A DNA stretch of 64,000 nucleotides. It comes from Leptonema sp964619535 (GTDB lineage Bacteria; Spirochaetota; Leptospiria; Leptospirales; Leptonemataceae). The DNA is taken from positions 1 to 64,000 of the forward strand of contig CAZUEX010000001.1 of NCBI GenBank assembly GCA_964619535.1, given 5' to 3'. Shown in pieces: positions 41,205 through 50,138 of this stretch (position 1 is the first letter of the stretch; each line of letters starts with the position of its first letter). The notes beneath the pieces were generated by a model, which saw only the letters and a list, made by a program, of their open reading frames with translations, did no database searches and had not been told where the DNA came from. Made by a program: the position numbers and the translations under genes.

Positions 41205-41217
41205 ATTATGTCACATA
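41205..41217 (-). promoter_or_regulatory. Extended -10 promoter of the SpiroCoCo gene, inside a palindrome
   Basis: On the minus strand TTATGTGACATAAT includes the -10 CATAAT (41210-41205) with upstream TGTGA. TTATGT-G-ACATAA is also a near-perfect palindrome. No good -35 is seen 17 bases upstream. The same TGTGACATAATC string precedes flhF. Confidence 0.5.
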
Positions 41218-41325
41218 AGACTCCTTTTTCTTCCTGTACAGCGAATTTTCAAGAAAAATCCTTTCGGATAAGAAAGGGCGGCACTTTTTTGATCTTTGCC
41301 GGCAGGAACCGGTGCAGGGAGAATT

Positions 41326-41916
41326 ATGTCTGACAGGAAAAGGCAGGAAAGTAACAGTCACGTCACCGTTGGAAACGTCACCTACCTCTGGGGCAGGACC
41401 CTGCAAAAGGCGGGCCCTGCTGATAGCGTAGAAGCGGACCCGGAAGAATCAAATCCCGATCAGTGGACCGGTTTCACCCTGGAAGAGGTGACGGCGGTGC
41501 GACGTCTGGAGGCATCCCTTTCGGGGGGGTGGACACCGGCTCGTCTGAAAACGAAGATCAAGGCCCTGGGATTCTCCGGGGACAAGGCCGAAAGGGTTTT
41601 TCGCCATATCCTTGAAAACGATTCCTATGATACGCTGTGGGTGGCCACAAGAGAGGTCGGGCGTCGTCTGAAGCGTGGCAAAGGGGAGCACCTCCTGCAG
41701 GCGGAACTGCGGGCCGCCGGTTTCGACGATGAGGTAATTCGGCAGGCCTTACAGGCCGTTTCTGAAGAGGACTGGCAGGAGGCTCTTTCCGTGGCCATGC
41801 AATCCTCGAGCATTCGCAGCAAAGAGGGACCGGCCCTGAAGCAGGCCCTGGCAAGGCGTGGCTTTTCGTCTTCCCGGATTCAAGCCTATCTTAAAGGACT
41901 GCAGGAAAACGTATGA
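41326..41916 (+). CDS. recX: RecX-family regulatory protein
   Basis: A 196-residue protein from ATG 41326 (GGGAGA upstream). It shows the three-helix RecX repeats: WTPARLKTKIKALGFSGDKA, LLQAELRAAGFDDEVIRQAL and LKQALARRGFSSSRIQAYL. RecX modulates RecA filaments. No recA is visible in the window. Its stop overlaps the start of the next gene (ATGA). Confidence 0.88.
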   Translation: MSDRKRQESNSHVTVGNVTYLWGRTLQKAGPADSVEADPEESNPDQWTGFTLEEVTAVRRLEASLSGGWTPARLKTKIKALGFSGDKAERVFRHILENDSYDTLWVATREVGRRLKRGKGEHLLQAELRAAGFDDEVIRQALQAVSEEDWQEALSVAMQSSSIRSKEGPALKQALARRGFSSSRIQAYLKGLQENV

Positions 41917-42227
41917 GTGGAACAATTAAGGGCGAATCAACACCGGAAGAGGTCGTTGTAAAAGAGGCCGTGCCCGTCGACGATGCCACGGCGAAGCCGA
42001 CAGGATGGCGCAAATGGTTCTGGATTGCCATCGCAATCATCTCGGCCGTCTATATCTTTATTCCCGAACCGACGGATGCCTTCCTGTTCCCCATACCGTT
42101 TGGTTTGCTGGACGAGGCCACTGCTGCCTTGATCCTTACGTATGCCCTGGAGAGGCTTGGGATTCGCATCCCCTTTCTGTCACGACTGCTTGGCCGCAAG
42201 AAGCTGAAAAAGGCAAAGCAGAACTGA
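41913..42227 (+). CDS. Small membrane protein, DUF1232-like
   Basis: A 104-residue protein with an acidic N-terminus and two hydrophobic segments around a YIFIPEPTDAFLFPIPFGLLDE stretch, of which the PxPxDxxP..G.LDE-type pattern recalls DUF1232/YkvA proteins. The C-terminus is basic (GRKKLKKAKQ). It is coupled to recX by a 4-base overlap. The role is unknown. Confidence 0.65.
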   Translation: MSGTIKGESTPEEVVVKEAVPVDDATAKPTGWRKWFWIAIAIISAVYIFIPEPTDAFLFPIPFGLLDEATAALILTYALERLGIRIPFLSRLLGRKKLKKAKQN

Positions 42228-42229
42228 GC

Positions 42230-42248
42230 GGCCACCGATGTGGTGGCC
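42230..42248. other. Hairpin between convergent genes
   Basis: GGCCACC-GATGT-GGTGGCC lies between the DUF1232-like gene and the citrate-synthase-like gene. No T tract follows on either strand. Confidence 0.5.
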
Positions 42249-42260
42249 GGCCCGTCATTG

Positions 42261-43553
42261 TCAGCGTTGTTCGATCGGTACGTAGGAGCGATTGAGGTCG
42301 CCTGTGTATACCTGCCTTGGCCTGTAGACGCGACGCTCTGTATCCTGTCTTGCCTCTGACCAGTGTCCCAGCCATCCGGCCAGTTTGCCAATCGTGCGAA
42401 TGACGTTATTCATTTCAGGCGGAATACCAAGCATCTTGAAGATCAAGGCTGAATAGAACTCTACGTTCGGATACATCTTCAGCTGCTTGAAGACGGTATG
42501 ATTCATGGCAAAGTCCTCTACGTCGAGACCCTTTTGAATCAGCGGATCATACTTCGCTTCCGGATGTGACTTGAGGTATTCATGAAAGAGTCGGCGGCTG
42601 ATCGTTGCCCGTGGGTCTTCGCCTTCATAGGCAGCGTGGCCAAAGCCGTTCAGTTTCAGCTGTTCTCTTCCCTGTAAGAATTTGTCGAAGTATTCGTCGG
42701 GGGTCAGGTTATCATCGATCATGCGCAGAAGCATGAGCGCGGGTGGCATGGTGGCGTCGGACTCGCGCGATCCCCACAGCGAGCATATGCCGGCATTGAT
42801 ACATGCAAAGAGGTTTGCCCTTGCCGAGGCCACAACACGAACGGTGGTCGTTGTGGCATTCATTTCATGATCTGCATAAAGGATCAGCATCTGATTGAGA
42901 ATGCGGTCATCGGCCGGTGGGACGACATGTGGCTCGGCCGGAATGGCAAACATCATGTTAAGAAAGTTGGTGCAGTAGGGGAACTCATCGCGTGGATACA
43001 CGATAGGCTGTCCTACGGACTTTTTGTAAGACCAGGCGGCCAGCGTGCGGACCTTGGCAAGCAGGCGGATGCGGATATCGATGCCCTGACCGATGTAATG
43101 CTCAAAGGAGTCAGGGTAATGTCCGGAAAGCCCTGTTACCATCGTGGCCAGGATGGCAAGAGGGTGAACGCTTTTGCCGGGAAAGGAGTCAAAAAAGTTA
43201 CGCATGGACTCATGGATCATCGAATGCTTGCTCAACCCATGAGAAAAGGTAGCCAGCTCATCCTTTGAAGGGAGCTTGCCGTAGATCAGCAGGTAGGCCG
43301 TTTCAACGAAGGTGGAATGTTCTACGAGTTCTTCAATATTATAGCCGCGATAGTACAGGCGATTGTTGCGGGCATCAATGTATGAGACGGCACTCTTTGT
43401 AATGGCCGTGTTGTTCAGGGCAGGGTCAAACGTGTAAAGCCCTGTATCCTCTGTCAGATGTTGAACCGATACGGCCTTCGATCCATCGGTCGATTCGATA
43501 AGAGGAAGGGACAGATCGCGATCTGCATAACGGTAGGGGATGAATTCGGACAT
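42261..43553 (-). CDS. Citrate synthase homologue with altered active site
   Basis: A 430-residue protein that aligns along its whole length with bacterial type II citrate synthase (FTFDP-like start, MIHE, NFLNMMF, ILYADHEMNATTTTVR, PRQVYTG). Key residues differ from E. coli GltA. The PAHGGANE motif with catalytic His264 is replaced by GSRESDATM (residues 261-269, Glu at the His place). Asp362 is Glu365, Arg387 is Lys390, and the Arg after His305 is Ala. His305 itself is kept as His306 (GFGHAAYEGEDPRA), and Arg407 is kept. The alternative frames do not restore the motif, so this is not a local frameshift. It starts 17 bases after a degenerate kinase gene. It may be a non-catalytic or repurposed protein; a normal citrate synthase would be expected elsewhere. 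Confidence 0.9.
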   Translation of the reverse strand: MSEFIPYRYADRDLSLPLIESTDGSKAVSVQHLTEDTGLYTFDPALNNTAITKSAVSYIDARNNRLYYRGYNIEELVEHSTFVETAYLLIYGKLPSKDELATFSHGLSKHSMIHESMRNFFDSFPGKSVHPLAILATMVTGLSGHYPDSFEHYIGQGIDIRIRLLAKVRTLAAWSYKKSVGQPIVYPRDEFPYCTNFLNMMFAIPAEPHVVPPADDRILNQMLILYADHEMNATTTTVRVVASARANLFACINAGICSLWGSRESDATMPPALMLLRMIDDNLTPDEYFDKFLQGREQLKLNGFGHAAYEGEDPRATISRRLFHEYLKSHPEAKYDPLIQKGLDVEDFAMNHTVFKQLKMYPNVEFYSALIFKMLGIPPEMNNVIRTIGKLAGWLGHWSEARQDTERRVYRPRQVYTGDLNRSYVPIEQR

Positions 43554-43570
43554 ACAGACGTTGTTTTTTA

Positions 43571-45481
43571 TTAAAATTTTTCAAGCAATCTCTTTTTCAG
43601 GGAAAGCAGAGATTCCTTCCAGTCTGATGGCTTTTGCTGTTCGGTTCCGGTCTCTTCCGAAGAGGGCAACACGGTCAGTGGCAGCGTTGTCGGTCCGGAT
43701 GCCTTTTCTTTTTCTGTACGAAAGGCCGGCAGGCTCAGGTCCAGGCTCAGGTATTTTCCTGATATTGTCCTGCTCGAAAGGCGGCCGTCAAGAAGGCGTA
43801 TCGTTTCTCTGATAATGTTCCATTCAATCCAGAGCCCCTGTGCATCGGGCAGGCGTTCGGCGATAATGTCCTGGATGTGTCGTAGCTGTTTCCGATCCCG
43901 GTGGTGCATGAGAAGCCGAAAGTGCAGGCGTTCATTCAGGTCTTCCGTTACAATGAGGTCGATGTGATCGAAGGTGGCAAAGCCAGGAAAACGCACCAGT
44001 CGAACAAGGGCAGAGTTCACAAGCTCCAGAGAGGTATTGATAAGAAGATCATCGTCAACATGGATCGTATGCGGAATGCCCGTACCTGGCAGAATCGTCT
44101 GCAAGAATTCTACGGCAGGGATGGTAAGTCGAGCCTCTGGCTCTTCAAGCAGTTCCAGCCGGCCCAGTTCCAGCAAATCATCGAGCCGACCTTCGTATTC
44201 CTGCAGCTGGTTCAGCACCGCCTTGCGCTGTTTTACCGTCATCTTCTTTGACAGTGTTTCCAGAGTCGCTCGCATCGGTGCATCCAGTGCCTCACTGATG
44301 TATGTAAAAAGACGTGACCGTCCCATCTCGGAGTCTGCAAGTTGCTGGCCCTGCGTCTGTAAAGCTCGTTCCGAAAGAAGCAGGGAGCTGAAAAGCATGG
44401 CGGCGGGCATCAGTACGGCGGGCGCGTAAAGCGGCGTCGTTGCAGCAAAGTGCAGCCGAAAGAAATCCCCGCTTACAAGAGACAGGAATCCCGCGAAAAA
44501 GAAATAGGCAACGCCTGCCAGCATTATAATGCCCGTTGCCTGGATGCTCTGAGAGGTTTCGCGCAAAGCGGCCAGGGACAGCAGGACCCAGACAGGGATT
44601 AAGAGCAGGAACCATGTATGATGCAGCCACAGGGCAAAGGCAGGCAGGCGTAGCACCTGCAACAGGAAGTAGACGGCAGCAACCAGCAGGGCCACCGGCA
44701 TGATCAGGCGACTGAGAGGCGGTAGTATGCCGCTGTCTGTTGCCAGAAGCTGGCGTGCAAGCAGGATGAAGCAGGCAGGAATAAGAACGCTCAGGCTCTG
44801 CAGAAGCGAAATTGTCAGGGTTTCAGGCAGCCAGGCCATCACAAAAGAGGATTTGCCAAGGCCGATCAGCGCAAGCAGCAGGTACAGGCAGGCCGCCTTA
44901 CTGTAGAGCGGATTCTGCAGGCTGCGATAGAGCATAAAAAAGAAGAGGCCAATTCCCGTGTATAGTAGGGCCAGGGCGGCCGGCACTACATCGGCAAAGT
45001 AGTAGTCCGTCAGGCCCTTCTGCACATCAGAAAGCACCAGGCGTCCTTCTGCACCTGCAGGCAGCCCCGGGCGAATCTGCAGGCGCAGGGCCAGGACTTG
45101 TGGACCGGTCAGATCGGCGGAGGGAAGCAGGTACAGAGCCCCTTCACCGGGCACCCTGCGCAATCGCTTTGCAGGCCTGCCTGCCAGGAATACCTGTGCT
45201 TCACCATACAGACGCTCAAATCGCAGGGCATAGGTGCCGGCAAGGGGATCGATATTGATGGAACGGCGGAGCCAGATCCATCCTGTTTCTGTGCTGATGC
45301 GTTTTCCGATTTCGTCAGGGAACTGCAACTGACTCCAGCGGCCATCATCCGTTGCAGGATCTGCTGCCCCTGCATCCATCAGCGTAATCTTCCAGGAGCC
45401 GGATAGATCTTCTGGAAGGATCTCTGCGTGCAGGTTGGTCGCCGGTAAAGCGAAGGCAAGAAATAGTGCCAGACGTTTCAT
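43571..45481 (-). CDS. Degenerate 7TM histidine-kinase-like protein (pseudokinase)
   Basis: A 636-residue protein: signal peptide, a galactose-binding-like periplasmic domain (residues about 40-165, with YALRFERLYGEAQVFLAG), seven membrane helices (about 170-375, 7TMR-DISM type) and a cytoplasmic kinase-like part. The H-box equivalent reads YISEALDAPMRATLETL, with Glu where the phospho-acceptor His stands. I see no N, G1 or G2 boxes of an ATP-binding domain. A Pro/Ser/Thr/Glu-rich tail follows. It is coupled by ATGA to the upstream kinase of the same architecture, suggesting heterodimer formation. Confidence 0.82.
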   Translation of the reverse strand: MKRLALFLAFALPATNLHAEILPEDLSGSWKITLMDAGAADPATDDGRWSQLQFPDEIGKRISTETGWIWLRRSINIDPLAGTYALRFERLYGEAQVFLAGRPAKRLRRVPGEGALYLLPSADLTGPQVLALRLQIRPGLPAGAEGRLVLSDVQKGLTDYYFADVVPAALALLYTGIGLFFFMLYRSLQNPLYSKAACLYLLLALIGLGKSSFVMAWLPETLTISLLQSLSVLIPACFILLARQLLATDSGILPPLSRLIMPVALLVAAVYFLLQVLRLPAFALWLHHTWFLLLIPVWVLLSLAALRETSQSIQATGIIMLAGVAYFFFAGFLSLVSGDFFRLHFAATTPLYAPAVLMPAAMLFSSLLLSERALQTQGQQLADSEMGRSRLFTYISEALDAPMRATLETLSKKMTVKQRKAVLNQLQEYEGRLDDLLELGRLELLEEPEARLTIPAVEFLQTILPGTGIPHTIHVDDDLLINTSLELVNSALVRLVRFPGFATFDHIDLIVTEDLNERLHFRLLMHHRDRKQLRHIQDIIAERLPDAQGLWIEWNIIRETIRLLDGRLSSRTISGKYLSLDLSLPAFRTEKEKASGPTTLPLTVLPSSEETGTEQQKPSDWKESLLSLKKRLLEKF

Positions 45482-47349
45482 TGGATAACCTCCTGTAATT
45501 CAGGAAGCTCCATATGAAAGGTCGTAAAGAATCCCGGGCCCGATTCTACGTGAAGGCTTCCCTGCAGTCGCTGTATGGCCAGATCGACGATCGTCAGTCC
45601 GATGCCGCTTCCCGGGGCCTTTACACCGCTTCCCCGGTAGAACTTTTCGAAGATACGATCCTGGGCATCGACGGAAATGCCAGGGCCTTCGTCTCGAACG
45701 ACGAGATGAAGGATGTCATTCATAACCTCTGCGCGAATGACAATCCTGCCCGTAGAATGGATTACGGCATTCTCAACGATATGATAAACACAGGCCTGGA
45801 ACAGGTCCAGGTCAGACCAGAATCGTTCGCTGTCAGGCGGAAGCTCGAGAGTAAATCGGGAGGCCTTCTCATTCGTTGCCGTCTGCACTTCGTTCACCAC
45901 GAGACGAACCTGCTCGCCTATGTCGAAGCGGGACTGGCTTACTTCGTAGGTTCCCTCTTCAAGCTCTGACAATAGCCGGGCATCGTCGAGCAGATGTTTC
46001 AGTGAGGTAATATGCCGTTTCAGTTTTCTGTCGCTTCCTGTCTTTGCAGTAAGGTTGCGGATTCCATCGAAATGATGCTGGAATTCCCGGGATACGTTAA
46101 AGAGGGCCTCAGCCTTTCTTCTCTCGGTGAGCTTTCTTTCGTTGTTTCGCTGCTGCGCCATACGATGCAGTTCCTGCTCATTCTGCGCAAGCTGTACGGC
46201 AAACGTGATCAGGAAGACAGGAAAGGCAAATACAAAGAGCGATGGACTGGAAAGCAATCCAGCAGTGACCAGCACATCGTGGACTACAAATGGCAGCAGA
46301 ACGTAAAAGCCGACTGTCAGATACCTCAGCCTGTGCCTCTGTTCACTGTAGATCCTGCCGGCCAGTCGAATGCCCACAATGACCGCAGAACAGAGGATGA
46401 GCAGGTTGATGTACAGAGAAGCGTGTAGAAGTGTGGTGGCATGCTCCTCCGGCAAAAGGGGGATGCCTGCCGTTAGAATCCACAGCAATGCAGCGCCGGC
46501 TTCAAGATAGAGAATGGAGCGGGGACGTTGCTGTTCTGTCCACGAAAGAAAGAACTCAAGAAACAGAAAAGGGAGAGGAATCAAAAGAAGCAGCTCAACA
46601 GCAAAGGACGTTGTAAACAGGTCAAAGAGCTCGTAGCGAAGGCCGTTTCGTATCATCTGATACAGACCGAACAACGCACAGAAGGCCGCAAAAATCAGAT
46701 GTTCGCGCAGACGAAGGGTAACCCATCCCCGGATGGCAAAGAATATGGCAAAGAAGATGTACAGCAGGGAAAAGGACAGCGCTGCAGCCTGGAAGCGAAA
46801 GTGACCATCTGCTGCCTGGCTGGCTGCTTCGCGCAGCAACACGGGGGCAGATCGCATGCCCGAGAAGACAGACGAGCCCGATAGCCGTATGGCAAGGACG
46901 TTTTGCTGCTTCCATGCTGCCTGTGGAATCATATACAGCCGCTGTCCGGAAAAGACGGGATGGAAGGGTGTGAACGATCCAGTGCGACCGATGCGGATTC
47001 CGTTGAAATACACCTCGTCTGCGTCCGAGGTGTGGCGCAGCTGCAGGCCGGCCTCTGTCGGAGCGGGGCCGGTTAATTCGATGCTGCAGCGCAGCCAGAT
47101 CTCTCCTCTGTAGGATCCCATGGCATCCTGCCAGCGAAAAGGGACCTGGATCGTCTTCCATGTCTCGTCAGAGAGGTTCACATCGCGTGCATGGCTGACA
47201 TGCCCGCGTGCAAAGCGAAACGGGCCTTCCATGACGATCGCAGGTTGGTTGTGCAGTCGGTAGTGGCAGGGCTTTGCATCGAGCAAGGAAGGCAGGCCGG
47301 CCAGAAAAATCACTGTGGCAGATCGTAGAGTCCATCGTAGCAGAGTCAT
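45478..47349 (-). CDS. 7TM sensor histidine kinase with unusual H-box
   Basis: A 623-residue protein: signal peptide, a galactose-binding-like sensor domain (VYFNGIRIGRTGSF), seven membrane helices (7TMR-DISM), a dimerisation helix and an intact HATPase domain (VYHIVENAVIHS, RDEGPGIS, GSGIGLTIV). The H-box reads NVSREFQHHFDGIRNL. The His of the usual SHELRTPL is Arg, though two His follow four residues later. So it should bind ATP, but its phospho-acceptor is unclear. No response regulator gene is adjacent. It overlaps rsgA upstream and its degenerate partner downstream. Confidence 0.85.
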   Translation of the reverse strand: MTLLRWTLRSATVIFLAGLPSLLDAKPCHYRLHNQPAIVMEGPFRFARGHVSHARDVNLSDETWKTIQVPFRWQDAMGSYRGEIWLRCSIELTGPAPTEAGLQLRHTSDADEVYFNGIRIGRTGSFTPFHPVFSGQRLYMIPQAAWKQQNVLAIRLSGSSVFSGMRSAPVLLREAASQAADGHFRFQAAALSFSLLYIFFAIFFAIRGWVTLRLREHLIFAAFCALFGLYQMIRNGLRYELFDLFTTSFAVELLLLIPLPFLFLEFFLSWTEQQRPRSILYLEAGAALLWILTAGIPLLPEEHATTLLHASLYINLLILCSAVIVGIRLAGRIYSEQRHRLRYLTVGFYVLLPFVVHDVLVTAGLLSSPSLFVFAFPVFLITFAVQLAQNEQELHRMAQQRNNERKLTERRKAEALFNVSREFQHHFDGIRNLTAKTGSDRKLKRHITSLKHLLDDARLLSELEEGTYEVSQSRFDIGEQVRLVVNEVQTATNEKASRFTLELPPDSERFWSDLDLFQACVYHIVENAVIHSTGRIVIRAEVMNDILHLVVRDEGPGISVDAQDRIFEKFYRGSGVKAPGSGIGLTIVDLAIQRLQGSLHVESGPGFFTTFHMELPELQEVIQ

Positions 47350-48365
47350 GAAACACCCTTTGGACGCATTCGTCCTGTTGGCTTTTTGTAGTCACCCGGT
47401 CGGATTCTTTGATGTCTTTCTTCGAGAATTAAATCAAGGCTCTTTTTGCGCGAAGGGGGAAGTACGTCCTGTTCGAGAAGGGCGATAATACCGCAGCCTT
47501 CTGTTCCAGGTGTATGGTCACAGTTGCGAAAACGGCAGTTCTCGCGTCCAGGTGCAAGCTCCTGGGTTAACTCAAGGATCTCTTTGCGACTCAGGTGGGC
47601 CACTCCCCATTCTTTGATGCCGGGGGTGTCTATAAGAAGCCCTCCACCTTCAAGAGGAAAAAGCTGTGAAGATGTTGTTGTATGTCGTCCTTTGCCCGTC
47701 GCTTCACTGGTGTGGGACGTTTTCTGTACCGTTTTGTTCAGGATGAGGTTGGTAAGTGTGGACTTTCCGGATCCGGACGGTCCGCAGAGCAGGGTCGTGC
47801 CTGTCAGGCTGCCGAGCAGCTCGGCAACGGCAGGCAGTGTAATCGACTGTGGCCTGCTACCTGGTTCGATCAGGTTATCGCAGAAGCATCGTATGCCCAT
47901 CGAGGTGTACATGTTCATGAGGTCGAGAAGCTCCCCGTCTTCGTCGGGATTCAGCAGATCCGCCTTTGTGAAAAGGATCCAGACGGGAACATTGCCCGCC
48001 CGCGCTGTAAGCAGGAAGCGATCGATGAAACCGGTGCGCAGTGGAGGGGTTTTCAGGCTGATGACGAGCAGGGCCTGATCCAGGTTGGAGCCCAGCTTAT
48101 GTATTTCGTGGGGAGATGAGCGAAAGATGACGTTTCGTCGCGGCAGCACCTCGTTGATGGCTGCTGGATCATCGTCTGTGGCCAGAACCCTGTCCCCGAC
48201 GCAGATTGGATTGCGAAAGGGGATACCCGAAGGATGCTTTTCGCGGTCGATTCTGTGTCTTCCTCGCAGGACCGCTAAACGCTCCGTTTTCAGGTCTTCT
48301 GATAGGAGCGAGTAGAAGGCGCCGTGGATTTCTCGTACGATCCATTTCATTTTTTTTGTTTCCAT
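47346..48365 (-). CDS. rsgA: Ribosome small-subunit-dependent GTPase A
   Basis: A 339-residue circularly permuted GTPase. An OB-fold N-terminus is followed by LFTKADLL (G4), then the P-loop CGPSGSGKSTLTN, GKGRHTTT (switch with catalytic His) and LIDTPGIKEWG. The C-terminal zinc site reads C-RFRN-C-D-H-TPGTEG-C. It assists late 30S maturation. The start is ATG 48365 or 48350. It heads the operon with the two kinase-like genes and the citrate-synthase-like gene, and its start region lies next to the divergent kinase gene. Confidence 0.95.
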   Translation of the reverse strand: METKKMKWIVREIHGAFYSLLSEDLKTERLAVLRGRHRIDREKHPSGIPFRNPICVGDRVLATDDDPAAINEVLPRRNVIFRSSPHEIHKLGSNLDQALLVISLKTPPLRTGFIDRFLLTARAGNVPVWILFTKADLLNPDEDGELLDLMNMYTSMGIRCFCDNLIEPGSRPQSITLPAVAELLGSLTGTTLLCGPSGSGKSTLTNLILNKTVQKTSHTSEATGKGRHTTTSSQLFPLEGGGLLIDTPGIKEWGVAHLSRKEILELTQELAPGRENCRFRNCDHTPGTEGCGIIALLEQDVLPPSRKKSLDLILEERHQRIRPGDYKKPTGRMRPKGVS

Positions 48366-48392
48366 ACTGTGTTATGGCCTCAGTGTGCAACC

Positions 48393-50090
48393 ATGAAATG
48401 GCTTCTGACGGCGCTGGATACAATGATTGAACTGGTGCAAAGCCTTCCGCCGCAGGAACGACGCAGAGAAAGACGGCTGGAAGAATTCCGGCGATCCATC
48501 ATGCGATTACGCAACGTAGACGAAGGCCTCACAGAGATCCTGTCTTTTTCTTCAGAGCTGTTTGGAACCCCACATGTAGGTATTTTGATCTGGGATGAAG
48601 AACAGGGGCAGTTTGTCAATCGCTGCAACGTACCGGGATTACGTTCTTCCTGGAATGTATACGATCCCTTCTTTGTGACCATAACGGAATATGATCGAGT
48701 CCTCACCGTCAGGGATGCCGCCGCGATGACGGATGAACATGACCGGCAGGTTCTTCTGCGCTTCTTCGAGGACACAAAGGCCTCTTTGCTGCTGCCATTG
48801 ATTCTGAATGAAACCGTTCTGGCCGTGCTTTTTATCGGTCCCTGCAAGGTTCCGGATCTGTCACTGGTCGAAGATTTTCGAGCCTATGCTGTCCTTGCCC
48901 TGTCCAATTCCATTATCTATACGCGAGTGGAATCACTGCTTGTTTCTCTGGAAGACAAGGTAAGCGAAAGGACCAGACAGCTGGAAGAGGCCACAAACCA
49001 GATGATTCAATCCGAGAAGATGGCAACGCTTGGCGTTATGGTGGCCGGTGTGGCCCATGAGCTGAATACTCCTTCCGGCGTGATCTTGAATGCCTCGGAA
49101 AACCTCTTTGAACGCCTGGACTCCTTTTTTGAGCGCCTGGCTTTTCAGGAATGGCTCGTCGATCCGGACCTTGTAAACCGATTCCTGGACATGGTGCGCT
49201 TCTTTCATTTTCATATGCTGACCGGCAATCCTTCCATGCCGTCCTCGGCCTTCCAGCTTCGCAGACGCCTGAAGCAGTCCTTTGAAGAATTATCCATCGA
49301 CAGCAGTGGCGAGCTGGCCTCTTTCTTTATCGACCATGGCTTTATCGGCAAGCTGGAAGAAGCCAGCACAGAACATATTGCCGAACGCCTTCGGTCGGAT
49401 AGCCTGTTCTCACAGATCGTCAGCCTTTACAGGGGTATCGATGAAGATGCCAGAAAGCACTACCTTGGCTACCTGCACGACATTGCCGGAATCTATCGAA
49501 ACGTTAGAAACATTACCTCATCGGCCACAAGCATTGCCCGTCTTGTAAAGGCGCTTCGTATCTATTCGCGATCCGGTGCGGGGGACTTTGTCAGTGCCAG
49601 TATTGAAGAGCTGCTTGATGCAACCCTTGAGCTGATGGGCAGCATCTGGAAAAAGGGAATCCGTATTGAAAGACGTTTTGGCGGTGTTCCCGACATCGAA
49701 TGCGATCCGGATCGACTGAACCAGGTCTGGAGTAATCTGCTTGTCAATGCCTACCAGGCCGTTCGTGACAGGCCCGATCCGTTGATCGTCATTTCGACCG
49801 AAAGCATGAAGGATGCCGTTCGTGTTTCGATTCGCGACAATGGACCGGGCATTCCAGAAGCGGCCTGCGAAAAGATATGGGATCCTTTCTTCACGACCAA
49901 AGAGCAGGGAGAAGGTACAGGGCTTGGTCTTTCCATCGTGCGTCGGATCGTAGAGGAACATGGAGGCCTGATCGATTTCTCAACGGGAGAAAACGGCACA
50001 GAGTTTCGTGTTGAGCTGCCCCTGAAAAAAGCGAATCGACAGCAGATCCTTCGGCATCCCCCCGGGCCCGGTCGCTATGATTGGAGATAG
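48393..50090 (+). CDS. GAF-domain soluble histidine kinase
   Basis: A 565-residue protein without membrane helices. An N-terminal GAF-like sensor (about 40-175: LFGTPHVGILIWDEE, SLLLPLILNETVLAVLFIG) is followed by a coiled coil and a canonical H-box, GVAHELNTPSGVI, with His222. A long helical insert (about 230-360) separates this from the HATPase domain (NLLVNAYQAV, RDNGPGIPE, EGTGLGLSIV). No response regulator is adjacent. I chose ATG 48393; a GTG at 48324 would overlap rsgA. guaA follows 48 bases downstream. Confidence 0.9.
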   Translation: MKWLLTALDTMIELVQSLPPQERRRERRLEEFRRSIMRLRNVDEGLTEILSFSSELFGTPHVGILIWDEEQGQFVNRCNVPGLRSSWNVYDPFFVTITEYDRVLTVRDAAAMTDEHDRQVLLRFFEDTKASLLLPLILNETVLAVLFIGPCKVPDLSLVEDFRAYAVLALSNSIIYTRVESLLVSLEDKVSERTRQLEEATNQMIQSEKMATLGVMVAGVAHELNTPSGVILNASENLFERLDSFFERLAFQEWLVDPDLVNRFLDMVRFFHFHMLTGNPSMPSSAFQLRRRLKQSFEELSIDSSGELASFFIDHGFIGKLEEASTEHIAERLRSDSLFSQIVSLYRGIDEDARKHYLGYLHDIAGIYRNVRNITSSATSIARLVKALRIYSRSGAGDFVSASIEELLDATLELMGSIWKKGIRIERRFGGVPDIECDPDRLNQVWSNLLVNAYQAVRDRPDPLIVISTESMKDAVRVSIRDNGPGIPEAACEKIWDPFFTTKEQGEGTGLGLSIVRRIVEEHGGLIDFSTGENGTEFRVELPLKKANRQQILRHPPGPGRYDWR

Positions 50091-50138
50091 ACTTGCTGGC
50101 CTGCCTCGTCTGAAAAAAACGGAGTGCAGGAGAAAAAG

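Noticed and set aside
42756..42790. Frameshift as an explanation for the missing citrate synthase motif
   Set aside because: Neither of the other two frames gives HGGANE-like residues, and the reading frame aligns well on both sides.
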